Source: Sphingomonas lenta
GTDB lineage: Bacteria; Pseudomonadota; Alphaproteobacteria; Sphingomonadales; Sphingomonadaceae
Length of the DNA stretch: 64,000 nucleotides
Reading direction: 5' to 3'
Assembly: GCF_002288825.1 (NCBI RefSeq)
Contig: NZ_NSLI01000001.1
Location: forward strand, 372,001-436,000
The notes under the pieces are model-generated. The model saw only the letters and a program-made list of their open reading frames with translations. It searched no databases and was not told the DNA's origin. This document shows, one piece after another, positions 44,918-56,408 of this stretch. Position 1 is the stretch's first letter; each line of letters begins with the position of its first letter. The position numbers and the translations under genes were made by a program.

Positions 44918-45877
44918 ATGCGCGCTTTCATCTTCCCGGGCCAGGGCAGCCAGGCGGTCGGCATGGGGCAGGCCCTGGCCGCGGCGAGCCCGCACGCGCG
45001 CGAGGTCTTCCAGGAGGTCGACGACGCGCTCGGGCAGAACCTGTTCCGCCTCATGACGGAGGGGCCGGCGGATGAGCTCACGCTGACGGAGAACGCGCAG
45101 CCGGCCATCATGGCGAACGCGGTCGCGACGCTGCGGGTGCTGGAACGCGAGGGCGGCGTGCGGCTGGTGGACAAGGCGGAGTACGTCGCCGGCCACTCGC
45201 TCGGTGAATATTCTGCGCTCTGCGCCGCGGGCACGTTCGACCTCGACACCACCGCCAAGCTCCTCAAGATCCGTGGCCAGGCGATGCAGCGCGCGGTCGG
45301 CGTGGGCGAGGGCGCGATGGCGGCGCTGCTCGGGGCGGACGTCGAGAAGGCGGACGTGATCGCGGGCGCCGCGGTCGACTCGATCCTGGCGGAGGGCGGG
45401 CCGGAGCTTGTCTGCACCGTCGCCAACGACAACGACCCGACGCAGGTCGTCATCTCCGGCCACCGCCAGGCGGTCGAGCGCGCGGTGTCGCTCGCCAAAG
45501 ACCTCGGCGCGAAACGCGCGGTGCTGCTCCCCGTCTCCGCGCCGTTCCACTGCCGCCTCATGCAGCCCGCGGCCGACGAGATGCACGGGGCGCTCTGCGA
45601 CAGCGACATGCGCGCGCCGCTCGTTCCCGTGTACGTGAACGTCGACGCGGTCGCGGTCTCCGACCCGGGCGCGATCCGCCACCTGCTCGTGCAGCAAGTC
45701 ACCGGCCGGGTCCGCTGGCGCGAGTCGGTGCTGCGCATGGTGGGGGAGGGCGTGACCGAGTTCGTCGAGTTCGGCGGCAAGGTGCTCAGCCCCATGGTCA
45801 AGCGCATCGCCCCGGATGCGAACGCCGTATCGGTGGTGGGCATGGATGACGTCGAGGCGCTGGCGAAGACGCTCTGA
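44918..45877 (+). CDS. fabD: Malonyl CoA-ACP transacylase FabD
   Basis: A 319-residue enzyme moving malonyl from CoA to acyl carrier protein, the entry step of fatty-acid elongation. The nucleophile is S94 in GHSLGEYSA; FPGQGSQAVGMG opens the protein; the partner His is in SAPFHCRLM. AGGAGAGG precedes the ATG at 44918. First of fabD-fabG-acpP-fabF-mltG. Confidence 0.97.
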   Translation: MRAFIFPGQGSQAVGMGQALAAASPHAREVFQEVDDALGQNLFRLMTEGPADELTLTENAQPAIMANAVATLRVLEREGGVRLVDKAEYVAGHSLGEYSALCAAGTFDLDTTAKLLKIRGQAMQRAVGVGEGAMAALLGADVEKADVIAGAAVDSILAEGGPELVCTVANDNDPTQVVISGHRQAVERAVSLAKDLGAKRAVLLPVSAPFHCRLMQPAADEMHGALCDSDMRAPLVPVYVNVDAVAVSDPGAIRHLLVQQVTGRVRWRESVLRMVGEGVTEFVEFGGKVLSPMVKRIAPDANAVSVVGMDDVEALAKTL

Positions 45878-45902
45878 GCGCCGGCTTTTCCAGGAGAAGA
45901 GA

Positions 45903-46643
45903 ATGTTCGATCTTACAGGCATGACCGCGCTCGTTACCGGCGCGTCCGGCGGGATCGGGTCCGCGATCGCGCAGGCGCTGGCGGCGCAGGGCGCGCGGTT
46001 GGCGGTGTCGGGGTCGAACGCCGACAAGCTGGAGGGCTTCCGCGCGGGGCTCGGCGGTGAGCATGTCGCGCTGCGGTGCGACCTGTCGGACGCGGCCGCG
46101 GTGGATGGGCTCGTGCCGCAGGCGGTCGAAGCGCTGGGAGGGAGGCTCGACATCCTCGTCAACAACGCCGGCGTCACGCGCGACAACCTGACGATGCGGA
46201 TGAAGGACGAGGAGTGGGACCAGGTGATCCGCGTCAACCTGGAGGCCGCGTTCCGGCTGATCCGCGCGGCGGCCAAGCCGATGATGAAGCAGCGTTTCGG
46301 CCGGATCGTCTCCGTCACCTCCGTCGTGGGCGCGACGGGTAATCCTGGCCAGGCCAATTACGCCGCGTCCAAGGCGGGGCTGGTCGGCATGTCCAAGGCG
46401 GTAGCGCAGGAGCTGGCCAGCCGCGGCGTGACCGTCAACTGCGTCGCACCCGGCTTCATCCGTTCGGCCATGACCGACGCGCTGCCCGACGCGCAGAAGC
46501 AGGCGCTCTCCACGCGCATCCCGGCGGGCACGCTGGGCGAAGGGAGCGACGTCGCCGCCGCCGTCGTTTATCTCGCCAGCCGCGAAGCGGGGTACGTCAC
46601 CGGTCAGACGTTGCACGTGAACGGCGGCATGGCGATGCTCTAG
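45903..46643 (+). CDS. fabG: 3-oxoacyl-ACP reductase FabG
   Basis: A 246-residue short-chain dehydrogenase that reduces 3-oxoacyl-ACP with NADPH. Cofactor motif TGASGGIGSA, NNAGVTRDNL, SVTSVVGATGNPGQANYAASKAGLVG with the catalytic Ser, Tyr and Lys, and the C-terminal TGQTLHVNGGMAM. CAGGAGAAGAG precedes the ATG. It follows fabD by 25 bases. Confidence 0.97.
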   Translation: MFDLTGMTALVTGASGGIGSAIAQALAAQGARLAVSGSNADKLEGFRAGLGGEHVALRCDLSDAAAVDGLVPQAVEALGGRLDILVNNAGVTRDNLTMRMKDEEWDQVIRVNLEAAFRLIRAAAKPMMKQRFGRIVSVTSVVGATGNPGQANYAASKAGLVGMSKAVAQELASRGVTVNCVAPGFIRSAMTDALPDAQKQALSTRIPAGTLGEGSDVAAAVVYLASREAGYVTGQTLHVNGGMAML

Positions 46644-46737
46644 GGCGATGATCTAGTACACTCCCGCTTGCGCGGGGGCCTACCCCGTTCTACGTGCGTT
46701 CAGGAAACACCACCCCACAGGTTCAAAAGGGAAGATT

Positions 46738-46974
46738 ATGAGCGAGACCGCCGACCGCGTGAAGAAGATCGTCGTCGAGCACCTCGGCGTCGAGGCCGAC
46801 AAGGTCACCGAGGACGCGAGCTTCATCGACGATCTGGGCGCGGACAGCCTCGACATCGTCGAGCTGGTCATGGCGTTCGAGGAGGAGTTCGGCGTCGAGA
46901 TCCCCGACGATGCGGCGGAGAAGATCACGACCGTCAAGGACGCGATCAACTATATCGACGAGCATCAGGGCTGA
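46738..46974 (+). CDS. acpP: Acyl carrier protein AcpP
   Basis: A 78-residue acidic four-helix carrier. The 4'-phosphopantetheine site is S37 in [12 protein letters not shown]. Length is canonical. An independent upstream gap of 94 bases and a strong terminator after the stop suggest it is also transcribed alone at a high level. Confidence 0.98.
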   Translation: MSETADRVKKIVVEHLGVEADKVTEDASFIDDLGADSLDIVELVMAFEEEFGVEIPDDAAEKITTVKDAINYIDEHQG

Positions 46975-46997
46975 GCCTCCGCTCAAAGGCCGTTACG

Positions 46998-47038
46998 CGG
47001 CTCCCGCCCGGATCACCGGCCGGGAGCCGTTTTCGTTT
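46998..47038 (+). terminator. Intrinsic terminator after acpP
   Basis: Stem CGGCTCCCG / CGGGAGCCG extended by an inner CCGG-ATCA-CCGG across one mismatch, followed by TTTTCGTTT. Well-formed, so read-through to fabF would be partial. Confidence 0.88.
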
Positions 47039-47058
47039 GAACAGCGAGGAAGAAGAAC

Positions 47059-48318
47059 ATGCGCCGCGTCGTCGTCACCGGATTGGGCCTCGTCACCCCG
47101 TTAGGCGCGGACGTCGAGACGGCGTGGCGCAACATCATCGGCTCCAAGTCGGGTGCGGGGCCGATTACGCATTTCGACCCGTCCGACCAGAAATGCCGCA
47201 TCGCCTGCGAGGTGAAGGGGAAGGACCATGAATACGGCTTCGATCCGGGCAAGCGCGTCGACCACAAGGTCCAGCGCCAGGTCGACCCGTTCATCGTCTA
47301 CGGCATCGACGCCGCCGGCCAGGCGCTGGAGGATGCGGGGCTGACCGACATGCCCGAGTCCGAGCGCATCCGCGCGGGCTGCTCGATCGGGTCGGGCATC
47401 GGCGGGCTGCCGGGCATCGAGTCGGAGTCGATCGTGCGGCACGAGAAGGGGCCGGGCCGCGTCAGCCCGCACTTCGTCCATGGACGGCTGATCAACCTCG
47501 TCTCCGGCCAAGTGTCGATCAAATACGGGTTGATGGGGCCTAACCACGCGGTGGTGACCGCCTGCTCGACGGGCGCGCACGCGATCGGCGACGCGGCGCG
47601 CATGATCGCGCTCGACGACGCGGACGTGATGCTGGCCGGCGGCGCGGAGAGCGCGATCTGCCCGCTCGGCATCGCCGGCTTCGCGCAGGCGCGCGCGCTG
47701 TCGACCAACTTCAACGACCAGCCCGAAAAGGCGTCGCGGCCCTACGACCGGGACCGCGACGGCTTCGTCATGGGCGAGGGTGCGGGCGTCGTCGTGTTGG
47801 AGGAGTATGAGCACGCCAAGGCCCGCGGCGCGAAGATCTACGCCGAGGTGGTCGGCTACGGCCTGTCGGGCGACGCCTACCACGTAACCGCGCCGCATCC
47901 GGAGGGCGCGGGCGCGTTCCGCTCGATGGAGATGGCGATGCGCAAGTCGGGCCTCGACCTGACCGACATCGACTACATCAACGCGCACGGCACCTCGACG
48001 CCGCTGGGCGACGAGCTGGAGCTGGGCGCGGTGCGCAAGCTGTTCGGCAACGCGGTCGGCACGCTCTCGATGAGCTCGACCAAGTCGGCGATCGGCCACC
48101 TCTTGGGCGGCGCGGGCGCGGTGGAATCGATCTTCTGCATCCTGGCGATGCGCGACGGCATCGTGCCGCCGACGCTCAACCTCGACAACCCGAGCGAGAA
48201 TTGCGCGGGCGTGGACCTCGTCCCGCACGTCGCCAAGGAGCGGAAGGTGAAGGCGGTGCTGAACAACAGCTTCGGCTTCGGGGGCACGAACGCGTCGCTG
48301 GTGATGAAGGCGGTTTGA
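47059..48318 (+). CDS. fabF: 3-oxoacyl-ACP synthase II FabF
   Basis: A 419-residue condensing enzyme extending acyl-ACP with malonyl-ACP. The nucleophilic cysteine is C169 in VTACSTGAH. The two catalytic histidines lie in NAHGTSTPLGD and SAIGHLLGGAG. C-terminal NNSFGFGGTNASLV is typical. GCGAGGAAGAAG precedes the ATG. It follows the acpP terminator. Confidence 0.97.
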   Translation: MRRVVVTGLGLVTPLGADVETAWRNIIGSKSGAGPITHFDPSDQKCRIACEVKGKDHEYGFDPGKRVDHKVQRQVDPFIVYGIDAAGQALEDAGLTDMPESERIRAGCSIGSGIGGLPGIESESIVRHEKGPGRVSPHFVHGRLINLVSGQVSIKYGLMGPNHAVVTACSTGAHAIGDAARMIALDDADVMLAGGAESAICPLGIAGFAQARALSTNFNDQPEKASRPYDRDRDGFVMGEGAGVVVLEEYEHAKARGAKIYAEVVGYGLSGDAYHVTAPHPEGAGAFRSMEMAMRKSGLDLTDIDYINAHGTSTPLGDELELGAVRKLFGNAVGTLSMSSTKSAIGHLLGGAGAVESIFCILAMRDGIVPPTLNLDNPSENCAGVDLVPHVAKERKVKAVLNNSFGFGGTNASLVMKAV

Positions 48319-48337
48319 CCCGGTGCGTTCTCCACTT

Positions 48338-48433
48338 CGTCACCCCGGACTTGTTCCGGGGTTCATCGTGGTCCGCACATACCGAGCGGATCGTACGCAC
48401 GACGATGGATGCCGGAACAAGTCCGGCATGACG
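48338..48433. repeat. Family A paired-hairpin repeat, copy A5 (type I, mixed arms)
   Basis: Left arm of the ACCCCGGA type (with one G in place of T in its tail), right arm of the ATGCCGGA type. Spacer close to those of A1 and A2. It lies between fabF and mltG. Confidence 0.9.
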
Positions 48434-48445
48434 GGTTGAGGTGAG

Positions 48446-49414
48446 ATGAAGCGTTTTCGCCTCGTCGCGATCGTCGGAGCCGTCCTCCTCCTGATCGCCC
48501 TCTTCTCCACCCTCCGCGGCTGGAGCGCCGAAGGCCCGCTCGAGCGCGACATCACCGTCCAGATCCCGCAAGGCGCGAGCCTCGCGTCGGCCGCGGACCG
48601 GCTGGAGGAGGCGGGCGTGATCGGCTCCGCGTCGCGCTTCCGCCTGCGCGCGCGGCTGTTCGGGTCCGGCGAGCCGATCAAGGCGGGCGAGTTCCAGATC
48701 CCGGCCCGGATCAGCCAGTCCGACCTGCTCGGCCTGCTCCAGGGCGGCAAGGTGCTCCAGCGCATGGTGGTCGTGCCGGAGGGTTATCCGTCGGTCCTCG
48801 TCCACGACGCGCTGATGCGCGCGGACGGGCTGGAGGGGCAGGCGCCCGTGCCCGCCGAGGGTTCGGTTCTGCCCGACAGCTACAGCTTCGAACGCGGCGA
48901 TCAGCGCAGCGAAGTGGTCGCACGCATGCAAAAGGCGATGCGCGACTACCTCGCCCAGGCCTGGCCCAAGCGTCAGCCGAACAGCGTCGTGAAGACGCCG
49001 CAGGAGCTGGTGACGCTCGCCTCCATCGTCGAGAAGGAGACGGGCAAGCCGTCCGAGCGCCGCATGGTCGCCGCCGTCTACTCGAACCGCCTGCGTATCG
49101 GCATGAAGCTCGACGCAGACCCGACGGTAATTTACCCGATCACGAGGGGCCGCCCGCTCGGCCGCCGCATCCTGCGTTCCGAGCTGAACGCGAAGAACGG
49201 CTACAATACCTACGCCAGCCCCGGCCTGCCGGTCGGGCCGATCGCCAATCCCGGCCGCGAGTCGATCGACGCGGTGCTGAACCCGGCCGAGTCGAAGGCG
49301 CTCTACTTCGTCGCGGACGGCACGGGCGGGCACGTCTTCGCGAACACGCTGGCGGAGCACAACGCGAACGTGCGCAAGTGGTATGCGATCCGACGCGCGC
49401 GGGGGGAGATGTGA
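48446..49414 (+). CDS. mltG: Endolytic murein transglycosylase MltG
   Basis: A 322-residue membrane-anchored glycan-strand cleaver thought to set chain ends during synthesis. An N-terminal membrane helix (about 5-24), a LysM-like subdomain (EGYPSVLVHDAL) and the YceG catalytic core with E196 in ASIVEKETG are present. GLPVGPIANPG and YFVADGTGGHVF are conserved. GGTGAG precedes the ATG. Last gene of the fab cluster, as in many proteobacteria. Confidence 0.95.
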   Translation: MKRFRLVAIVGAVLLLIALFSTLRGWSAEGPLERDITVQIPQGASLASAADRLEEAGVIGSASRFRLRARLFGSGEPIKAGEFQIPARISQSDLLGLLQGGKVLQRMVVVPEGYPSVLVHDALMRADGLEGQAPVPAEGSVLPDSYSFERGDQRSEVVARMQKAMRDYLAQAWPKRQPNSVVKTPQELVTLASIVEKETGKPSERRMVAAVYSNRLRIGMKLDADPTVIYPITRGRPLGRRILRSELNAKNGYNTYASPGLPVGPIANPGRESIDAVLNPAESKALYFVADGTGGHVFANTLAEHNANVRKWYAIRRARGEM

Positions 49415-49421
49415 GTTTCCT

Positions 49422-49558
49422 AGCCCCTCCCCTTCAGGGGAGGGGTGCGAGGCGCCAGCGCCGAGCGGGGTGGGGCCGTTCTCGGCCGTGCCGCCCTGAC
49501 CTGCCCCACCCTCCTTCGCCCTGCGGGCTCGGACCCCTCCCCTGAAAGGGGAGGGGCT
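49422..49558. repeat. Family C hairpin repeat, copy C6
   Basis: Ends AGCCCCTCCCCTTC...AGGGGAGGGG and its mirror. Between converging mltG and eda. It ends exactly at the eda stop codon, and probably also acts in termination. Confidence 0.85.
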
Positions 49559-50163
49559 TAGCGCGCCAATCCGCTCGCCGCCCGCGCTTTCGCCTCCACC
49601 TCGGCCGACGACCCTTCGGCCACCCAGCTCCCACCCACGCACAGCACCGGCTCGAACGCCAGCCATTCCGGCGCGCTCGCCTCGGTGATCCCGCCGGTCG
49701 GGCAGAACCGGCATTGCCCGAACGGCCCCGCCAGCGCCTTCAGCGCCTTAAGGCCGCCGCTCGTCTCCGCGGGGAAGAACTTGAAGTGCGTCAGCCCCAA
49801 CTCGAGCCCGCGCATGATGTCGCCCGCGTTCGCGATGCCGGGCAGGTAGGGCACGCCGCTCGCGATGATCGGCTCGGCGAGGCGCTCGGTGAGGCCGGGC
49901 GAGACGATGAACTCTGCGCCGGCGTCCATTACCTGGCCGAACTGATCGGCGTTGATGACCGTGCCTGCCCCGACGATCGCGCCGGGCACCCGCTTCATCT
50001 CGCGGATGGCGTCGAGCGCGGCGGGGGTGCGCATCGTCACCTCCAGCACGCGCAAGCCGCCGGCCACCAGCGCCTCGGCGAGCGGACGCGCTTGCCCCGC
50101 ATCATGCACCACGAGCACCGGGATGACCGGGCTAGTGCGCATAATCTCGCCGATGTCGCTCAT
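49558..50163 (-). CDS. eda: KDPG aldolase Eda
   Basis: A 201-residue class I aldolase that splits 2-keto-3-deoxy-6-phosphogluconate to pyruvate and glyceraldehyde 3-phosphate. The Schiff-base lysine is K128 in HFKFFPAE and the acid/base glutamate is E41 in LEVTMRT. PTGGIT closes the phosphate site. Overlaps glk by four bases (ATGA). Last gene of the Entner-Doudoroff unit. Confidence 0.97.
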   Translation of the reverse strand: MSDIGEIMRTSPVIPVLVVHDAGQARPLAEALVAGGLRVLEVTMRTPAALDAIREMKRVPGAIVGAGTVINADQFGQVMDAGAEFIVSPGLTERLAEPIIASGVPYLPGIANAGDIMRGLELGLTHFKFFPAETSGGLKALKALAGPFGQCRFCPTGGITEASAPEWLAFEPVLCVGGSWVAEGSSAEVEAKARAASGLAR

Positions 50164-51124
50164 GAGTACCTCTGCGCGAAGGCCGCGGCGGCGCCGAACA
50201 GGCCCGGTTGGGGATGGGTGATCAGCTTCACGGGGATCGTCGCCATGAGCCCCTGGAACCGTCCTTTGGCGACGAAGCGCTGGTCGAAGCCGGAGCGGAG
50301 CAGCTTATCCTTGAGCCGGAGTCCCAGGCCCCCGGCGATGACGACCCCCTTCGCGCCCTGCGCCAGCGCCAGGTCGCCCGCGACCGCGCCCAGCGCTAGG
50401 CAGAAGCGGTCGAGCGCCGCGAGCGCGAGCGCGTCCGTACCGTCCAGCGCCTCCGCCCAGATGGTTCGGTCGTCCTTGTGCGGGATCGAGCGGCCCTCAA
50501 GCTCGGCCAACGTCTCGTAGATCGCGACGATGCCCGGCCCCGCGCAGATGCGCTCGGTCGACACGCGCGTGTGCTGCGACCGGAGGCGGCGGACGAAGGC
50601 GTCTTCGATCGCGTCGAGGGGGGCGTAATCGATGTGTCCGCCTTCGGTCTCGATCACGTCGTAGCGGCCGTCCTTCTTGAACACCGACGCGACGCCGAGG
50701 CCGGTGCCGGGGCCGCAGATGGTGGTGATGCCCTCAGTCGGCAGCTCGATCTCGGGGCCGCAGAGGTGGACGAACTGGTCCTGCGGTAGCTGCGCGACGG
50801 CGTGGCCGACCGCGCCGAAGTCGTTGATCAGCACCCATTGCTCGGCGCCCAGCCGTTCGGGGATGAGCGAAGGGCGGATGATCCAGGGGCTGTTCGTCAT
50901 GCGGATCACGTCGCCGGTGATGGGCGAGGCGACCGCGATGCCGGCGGCGGGGGGCAAGGGACGCCCGATCCGCTCGCCGAATGCCTGCCACGCCGTCTGC
51001 AGGCTGGCGTATTCGGCGGTGGCGAGCTTGACCGGCTCGTCGAGGCGGACGACGCGCCCGCCGTCCACCTCGGCGATGGCGAAGCGGGCGTTAGTGCCCC
51101 CTAGATCGACCGCGACGATCTCCA

Positions 51125-51125
<1 letters not shown>
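50160..51125 (-). CDS. glk: Glucokinase
   Basis: A 321-residue ROK-unrelated glucokinase of the E. coli Glk type that phosphorylates glucose with [19 protein letters not shown] (ATP site), [30 protein letters not shown] and [11 protein letters not shown] are present. The ATG shares a base with the edd stop (TGATG). Feeds glucose 6-phosphate into zwf, encoded nearby. Confidence 0.95.
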
Positions 51126-52948
<1,823 letters not shown>

Positions 52949-52962
52949 AACTAGAACCTAAC

Positions 52963-53068
52963 CGTCATGCCGGACTTGATCCGGCATCTATGCGCGTCCG
53001 TTCGTTCGAGAACGCCTTTGCGGATGAAAGTGCCGCGCGTGGACCCCGGGTCAAGCCCGGGGTGACGG
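52963..53068. repeat. Family A paired-hairpin repeat, copy A6 (type II)
   Basis: Left arm ATGCCGGA-CTTGA-TCCGGCAT; right arm ACCCCGGG-TCAAG-CCCGGGGT, a compensated stem variant. Lies inside the pgl-edd gap on the operon strand. Confidence 0.92.
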
Positions 53069-53092
53069 GAGAGGGAAGGGACGGATCCAGGA

Positions 53093-53800
53093 TCACGGCG
53101 CCCAATGTATGTCGACCGGCAGCTCGGCATCCGCAAGGACCCGGCCAATCGGGTAGGGGCTGGACGGACCCTGCGCGATCGCCTGTTCGATCACCCTGCG
53201 CTTCTCGGCCCCGGTCACCGCGATCATCAGCGCGCGGGCGGTGACGATGCCTTGGCGGCTGAGCGTCACGCGCGGCACCGGCGCTTCGACCGGGAGCGGG
53301 TCGGGCATGACGCCGAGCGCGCGGCGCTCGCGCGGGCCGTTCAGCGCCTCGTCGTAGTCGGGGCCGGGGAAAATCGACGCCGTGTGCCCGTCCGCGCCGA
53401 CGCCGAGCAGGCAGAGGTCGAGCGGCCAGTGCAGGTCCTGCATAATCGCGTCCGCCGCGCGGCCGGCGGCCTTGTGGTCCGCAGTGCTCTGGCTGACGAT
53501 CGGGATGACGCGCGCGCCCTTGGGGATGAACGCCTTGCCGATCATCGTCACGTTGGACAGCGGGTCGCCGAGCGGCACGATCCGCTCGTCGACGGGCACG
53601 ATCGTCACGCGCTTCCAGTCGAGTTTGGCGCGAGCCAGCTTGTCGTAGATCGGGATCGGCGTCTTGCCGCCCGACAGCGCGACCACCGCCGCGCCGCGCG
53701 CGTCGATCGCGCTCTCGATGATGAACTGCACGTCGCCGGCGACGGCCTCGGCCATCTCCTTGGCGTCGTCATAATCCCACCACTCGATTTCGTCGCTCAT
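53093..53800 (-). CDS. pgl: 6-phosphogluconolactonase Pgl
   Basis: A 235-residue DevB/SOL-type lactonase that hydrolyses 6-phosphogluconolactone. VALSGGKTPIPIY, VPVDERIVPLGDPLSN and LCLLGVGADGHTASIFPG are the family strings. Between zwf and edd, separated from each by a family A repeat. Confidence 0.95.
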   Translation of the reverse strand: MSDEIEWWDYDDAKEMAEAVAGDVQFIIESAIDARGAAVVALSGGKTPIPIYDKLARAKLDWKRVTIVPVDERIVPLGDPLSNVTMIGKAFIPKGARVIPIVSQSTADHKAAGRAADAIMQDLHWPLDLCLLGVGADGHTASIFPGPDYDEALNGPRERRALGVMPDPLPVEAPVPRVTLSRQGIVTARALMIAVTGAEKRRVIEQAIAQGPSSPYPIGRVLADAELPVDIHWAP

Positions 53801-53814
53801 CTGCTACTCTCTTT

Positions 53815-53925
53815 CGTCATGCCGGACTTGATCCGGCATCCATGCGCGTCCGTCTCGTCCTGGGCGCGAAGGCGGAACCGGGTCCACCGTACGCGCATGG
53901 ACCCCGGCTCAAGGCCGGGGTGACG
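53815..53925. repeat. Family A paired-hairpin repeat, copy A7 (type II)
   Basis: Left arm ATGCCGGA-CTTGA-TCCGGCAT; right arm ACCCCGGC-TCAAG-GCCGGGGT, again compensated. In the zwf-pgl gap. Confidence 0.92.
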
Positions 53926-53973
53926 GAATATTCTGATCGCGGGCTGTCCTAACGATCAACCCCGCTTACGTAT

Positions 53974-55437
53974 TCAATCGTCCTGCCAGGTGACCCCGTC
54001 GCGCTCCGTCAGCGCGATCGCGCCCGACGGTCCCCAAGTGCCCGCCGCATAGCTCTTCGGCTTGGTCCCGTTCGCCGCCCAGCCGGCGCGGATCGAGTCG
54101 ATCCAGCTCCACTGCGCCTCCACCTCGTCGCGGCGCACGAACAAGGTCTGGTCACCCTCGATCAGGTCGAGCAGCAGCCGCTCATACGCGATCCGCCGCC
54201 GCGTCCCCGCGAACTCCGCGTCGAGCGACAGGTTGAGCGGCACCTCGCGCAGCCGGATGCCCTCGCGGTCGAGACCCGGTTCCTTCGCCATCACCTGGAG
54301 CTGGATATACTCCTCGGGCTGTAACCGGATCACCAGCGTGTTGGGCTGAAGCATGCCGCCGCGGCCCGAAAACATCGAGTGCGGCACCGGCTTGAACTGG
54401 ATCGCGATCTCCGACCGGCGGGTCGCCATGCGCTTGCCGGTGCGGAGGTAGAAGGGCACGCCCTCCCAGCGCCAATTGTCGACATGCGCCTTGATGGCGA
54501 CGAACGTCTCGGTCGCGGACTGCTGGCCCAGCTCCTCGACATAGCCCTTTACGATCTTGCCGTTGGTGGCGCCCGGTCCGTACTGGCCGGTGACGGTGAC
54601 GTGCGGCGCCTCCTCGGGCGTGACCGGCCGGAGCGAGCGGAAGACCTTGGCCTTCTCGTCGCGCACCGCGTCCTTGTCGAAGCGCGCGGGCGGCTCCATC
54701 GCGATCAGGGCCAGCAGCTGCAGGATATGGTTCTGCACCATGTCCCTGAGCGCGCCCGCGCCCTCGTAATAGCTGGCGCGGTCCTCCAGCCCGACCGCTT
54801 CGGCGATCGTGATCTGGACGTTGTCGATGCCCCGCGCGTTCCAGACCGGCTCGAAGAAGCTGTTGCCGAAGCGCAGCGCCAGGATGTTCTGCACCGTCTC
54901 CTTGCCGAGATAATGGTCGATGCGGAACGTGCGCTCCTCGGGAAAGCCCTTGGCGACAGCGTCGTTGATCTCGCGGCTCGACGCCAAGTCATAGCCCAGC
55001 GGCTTCTCAAGCCCGATCCGCACCGTCTCGCCGGCCAGCCCGACCGAGGTCAGCCCCTCGATCGTCGGCTCGAACAGGCTGGGCGCGGTGGAGAGGTAAA
55101 TGGCGAGCCCGCCCGACACGTCGCCCACCTTGTCGGCGAGCGCGCGGTAGCCGTCGATCCGGCTGGCGTCCAGCGACTGATAGCCGAAGCGGTCGAGGAA
55201 GGACGCGATCTGCGCGTCATCCTTGCGGTCGTCCGGCAGGAACTCGCCCAATGCGGCCTGCGCCATCTCGCGATAGCCAGCGTCGTCCAGCTCGGACCGG
55301 GCAGTGGCGGTGATCGTCAGCCCGTCCGGCAGCAGCCCGTCCGCGTGGAGACCGTAGAGCGACGGCAGCAGCATGCGCCGGGCGAGGTCGCCGGTGGCGC
55401 CGAACAAGAGCAACTTGCCGACGGGGTTACGCTGCAT
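53974..55437 (-). CDS. zwf: Glucose-6-phosphate 1-dehydrogenase Zwf
   Basis: A 487-residue enzyme oxidising glucose 6-phosphate to 6-phosphogluconolactone. Cofactor site LLFGATGDLARRMLLPSL and catalytic RIDHYLGKETVQN are present. EKPLGYDL is also conserved. The start is set by MQRNPVGKLLLFGATG. It follows argC by 18 bases and heads the Entner-Doudoroff genes. Confidence 0.97.
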   Translation of the reverse strand: MQRNPVGKLLLFGATGDLARRMLLPSLYGLHADGLLPDGLTITATARSELDDAGYREMAQAALGEFLPDDRKDDAQIASFLDRFGYQSLDASRIDGYRALADKVGDVSGGLAIYLSTAPSLFEPTIEGLTSVGLAGETVRIGLEKPLGYDLASSREINDAVAKGFPEERTFRIDHYLGKETVQNILALRFGNSFFEPVWNARGIDNVQITIAEAVGLEDRASYYEGAGALRDMVQNHILQLLALIAMEPPARFDKDAVRDEKAKVFRSLRPVTPEEAPHVTVTGQYGPGATNGKIVKGYVEELGQQSATETFVAIKAHVDNWRWEGVPFYLRTGKRMATRRSEIAIQFKPVPHSMFSGRGGMLQPNTLVIRLQPEEYIQLQVMAKEPGLDREGIRLREVPLNLSLDAEFAGTRRRIAYERLLLDLIEGDQTLFVRRDEVEAQWSWIDSIRAGWAANGTKPKSYAAGTWGPSGAIALTERDGVTWQDD

Positions 55438-55455
55438 GCGGTCGCTCCCTGTAGG

Positions 55456-56382
55456 TCAGACGATCAGACCCGCCAGCGGGTCGAGCCCCGCCATGATGTT
55501 CAGGTTCTGCACCGCCGCGCCGCCCGCGCCCTTGCCGAGATTGTCCAGGGTCGCGACCAGCCGCGCCTGCCCCGTGCCGTCGTTTCCGCAAACGCGCAAG
55601 GTCAGGCGGTCGGTGCCGGCGTCCGCCTCGATCGCGATCAGGTCGGCGGCGGGCGCGACGGCGACGAGCGGGCAGCCGTCATAGGCTTCGGCCAGCACCG
55701 ATCGCACCGCGTTCAGGCTCGGCCGGAGCGGCAGCGCGTGGAGGGCGAGCGGAACCTCGACCACCATGCCGCGATAGGTGTTCGCGACCGAGGGCGCGAA
55801 GAGCGGCGGGGTGCTCAGCCCGGCGTGCACCGTCATCTCCGGCACATGCTTGTGCGCGAGCGAATAGGCGTAGCCGCGCCAGGCGGGCGCGTCCGCCCCC
55901 TCGAACTCGGCGATCATCGACTTGCCGCCGCCGGAATAGCCGGAAACGGCGTTGACGGTGAGCGGGTGGTCGGCCGGGATCAGCCCGGCGCGCACCAGCG
56001 GACGGACGAGCGCGAGGAAGCCGGTCGGGTAGCAGCCGGGATTGCTCACCCGGCTCGCCGCCGCGATCCGCTCGGCGCCGTCCGGCTCCAGCTCGGGAAA
56101 GCCGTAGGTCCAGCCCTCCGCGACGCGGTGCGCGCTCGACGCGTCGACGACGCGGGTGCGCTCGTTGCGGATCAAGTCCAGCGACTCGCGCGCCGCCTCG
56201 TCGGGCAGGCAGAGAATGACGAGGTCTGCGTCGTTCAGCGCCTCCGCGCGCGCGGCCGGGTCCTTGCGGCGGTCCTCGGGCAGGGTGACGACCGTCAGAT
56301 CCGTGCGGCCGGCCAAACGGTCGCGGATCTCCAGGCCGGTGGTGCCGGCCGCGCCGTCGATGAAAATGCTAGGCATGAGCAT
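55456..56382 (-). CDS. argC: N-acetyl-gamma-glutamyl-phosphate reductase ArgC (type 2)
   Basis: A 308-residue reductase of arginine synthesis. The NADP site is IDGAAGTTGLEIRDRL and the catalytic cysteine is in VSNPGCYPTGF. The length and the GAAGTTG form fit the shorter type 2 ArgC. Two ATG codons (56382, 56376) are possible; neither has a strong Shine-Dalgarno. Immediately upstream of zwf on the same strand, an unusual link between arginine and sugar genes. Confidence 0.95.
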   Translation of the reverse strand: MLMPSIFIDGAAGTTGLEIRDRLAGRTDLTVVTLPEDRRKDPAARAEALNDADLVILCLPDEAARESLDLIRNERTRVVDASSAHRVAEGWTYGFPELEPDGAERIAAASRVSNPGCYPTGFLALVRPLVRAGLIPADHPLTVNAVSGYSGGGKSMIAEFEGADAPAWRGYAYSLAHKHVPEMTVHAGLSTPPLFAPSVANTYRGMVVEVPLALHALPLRPSLNAVRSVLAEAYDGCPLVAVAPAADLIAIEADAGTDRLTLRVCGNDGTGQARLVATLDNLGKGAGGAAVQNLNIMAGLDPLAGLIV

Positions 56383-56408
56383 CGAGCTGACCGTTCGACT
56401 TTTTCTCC

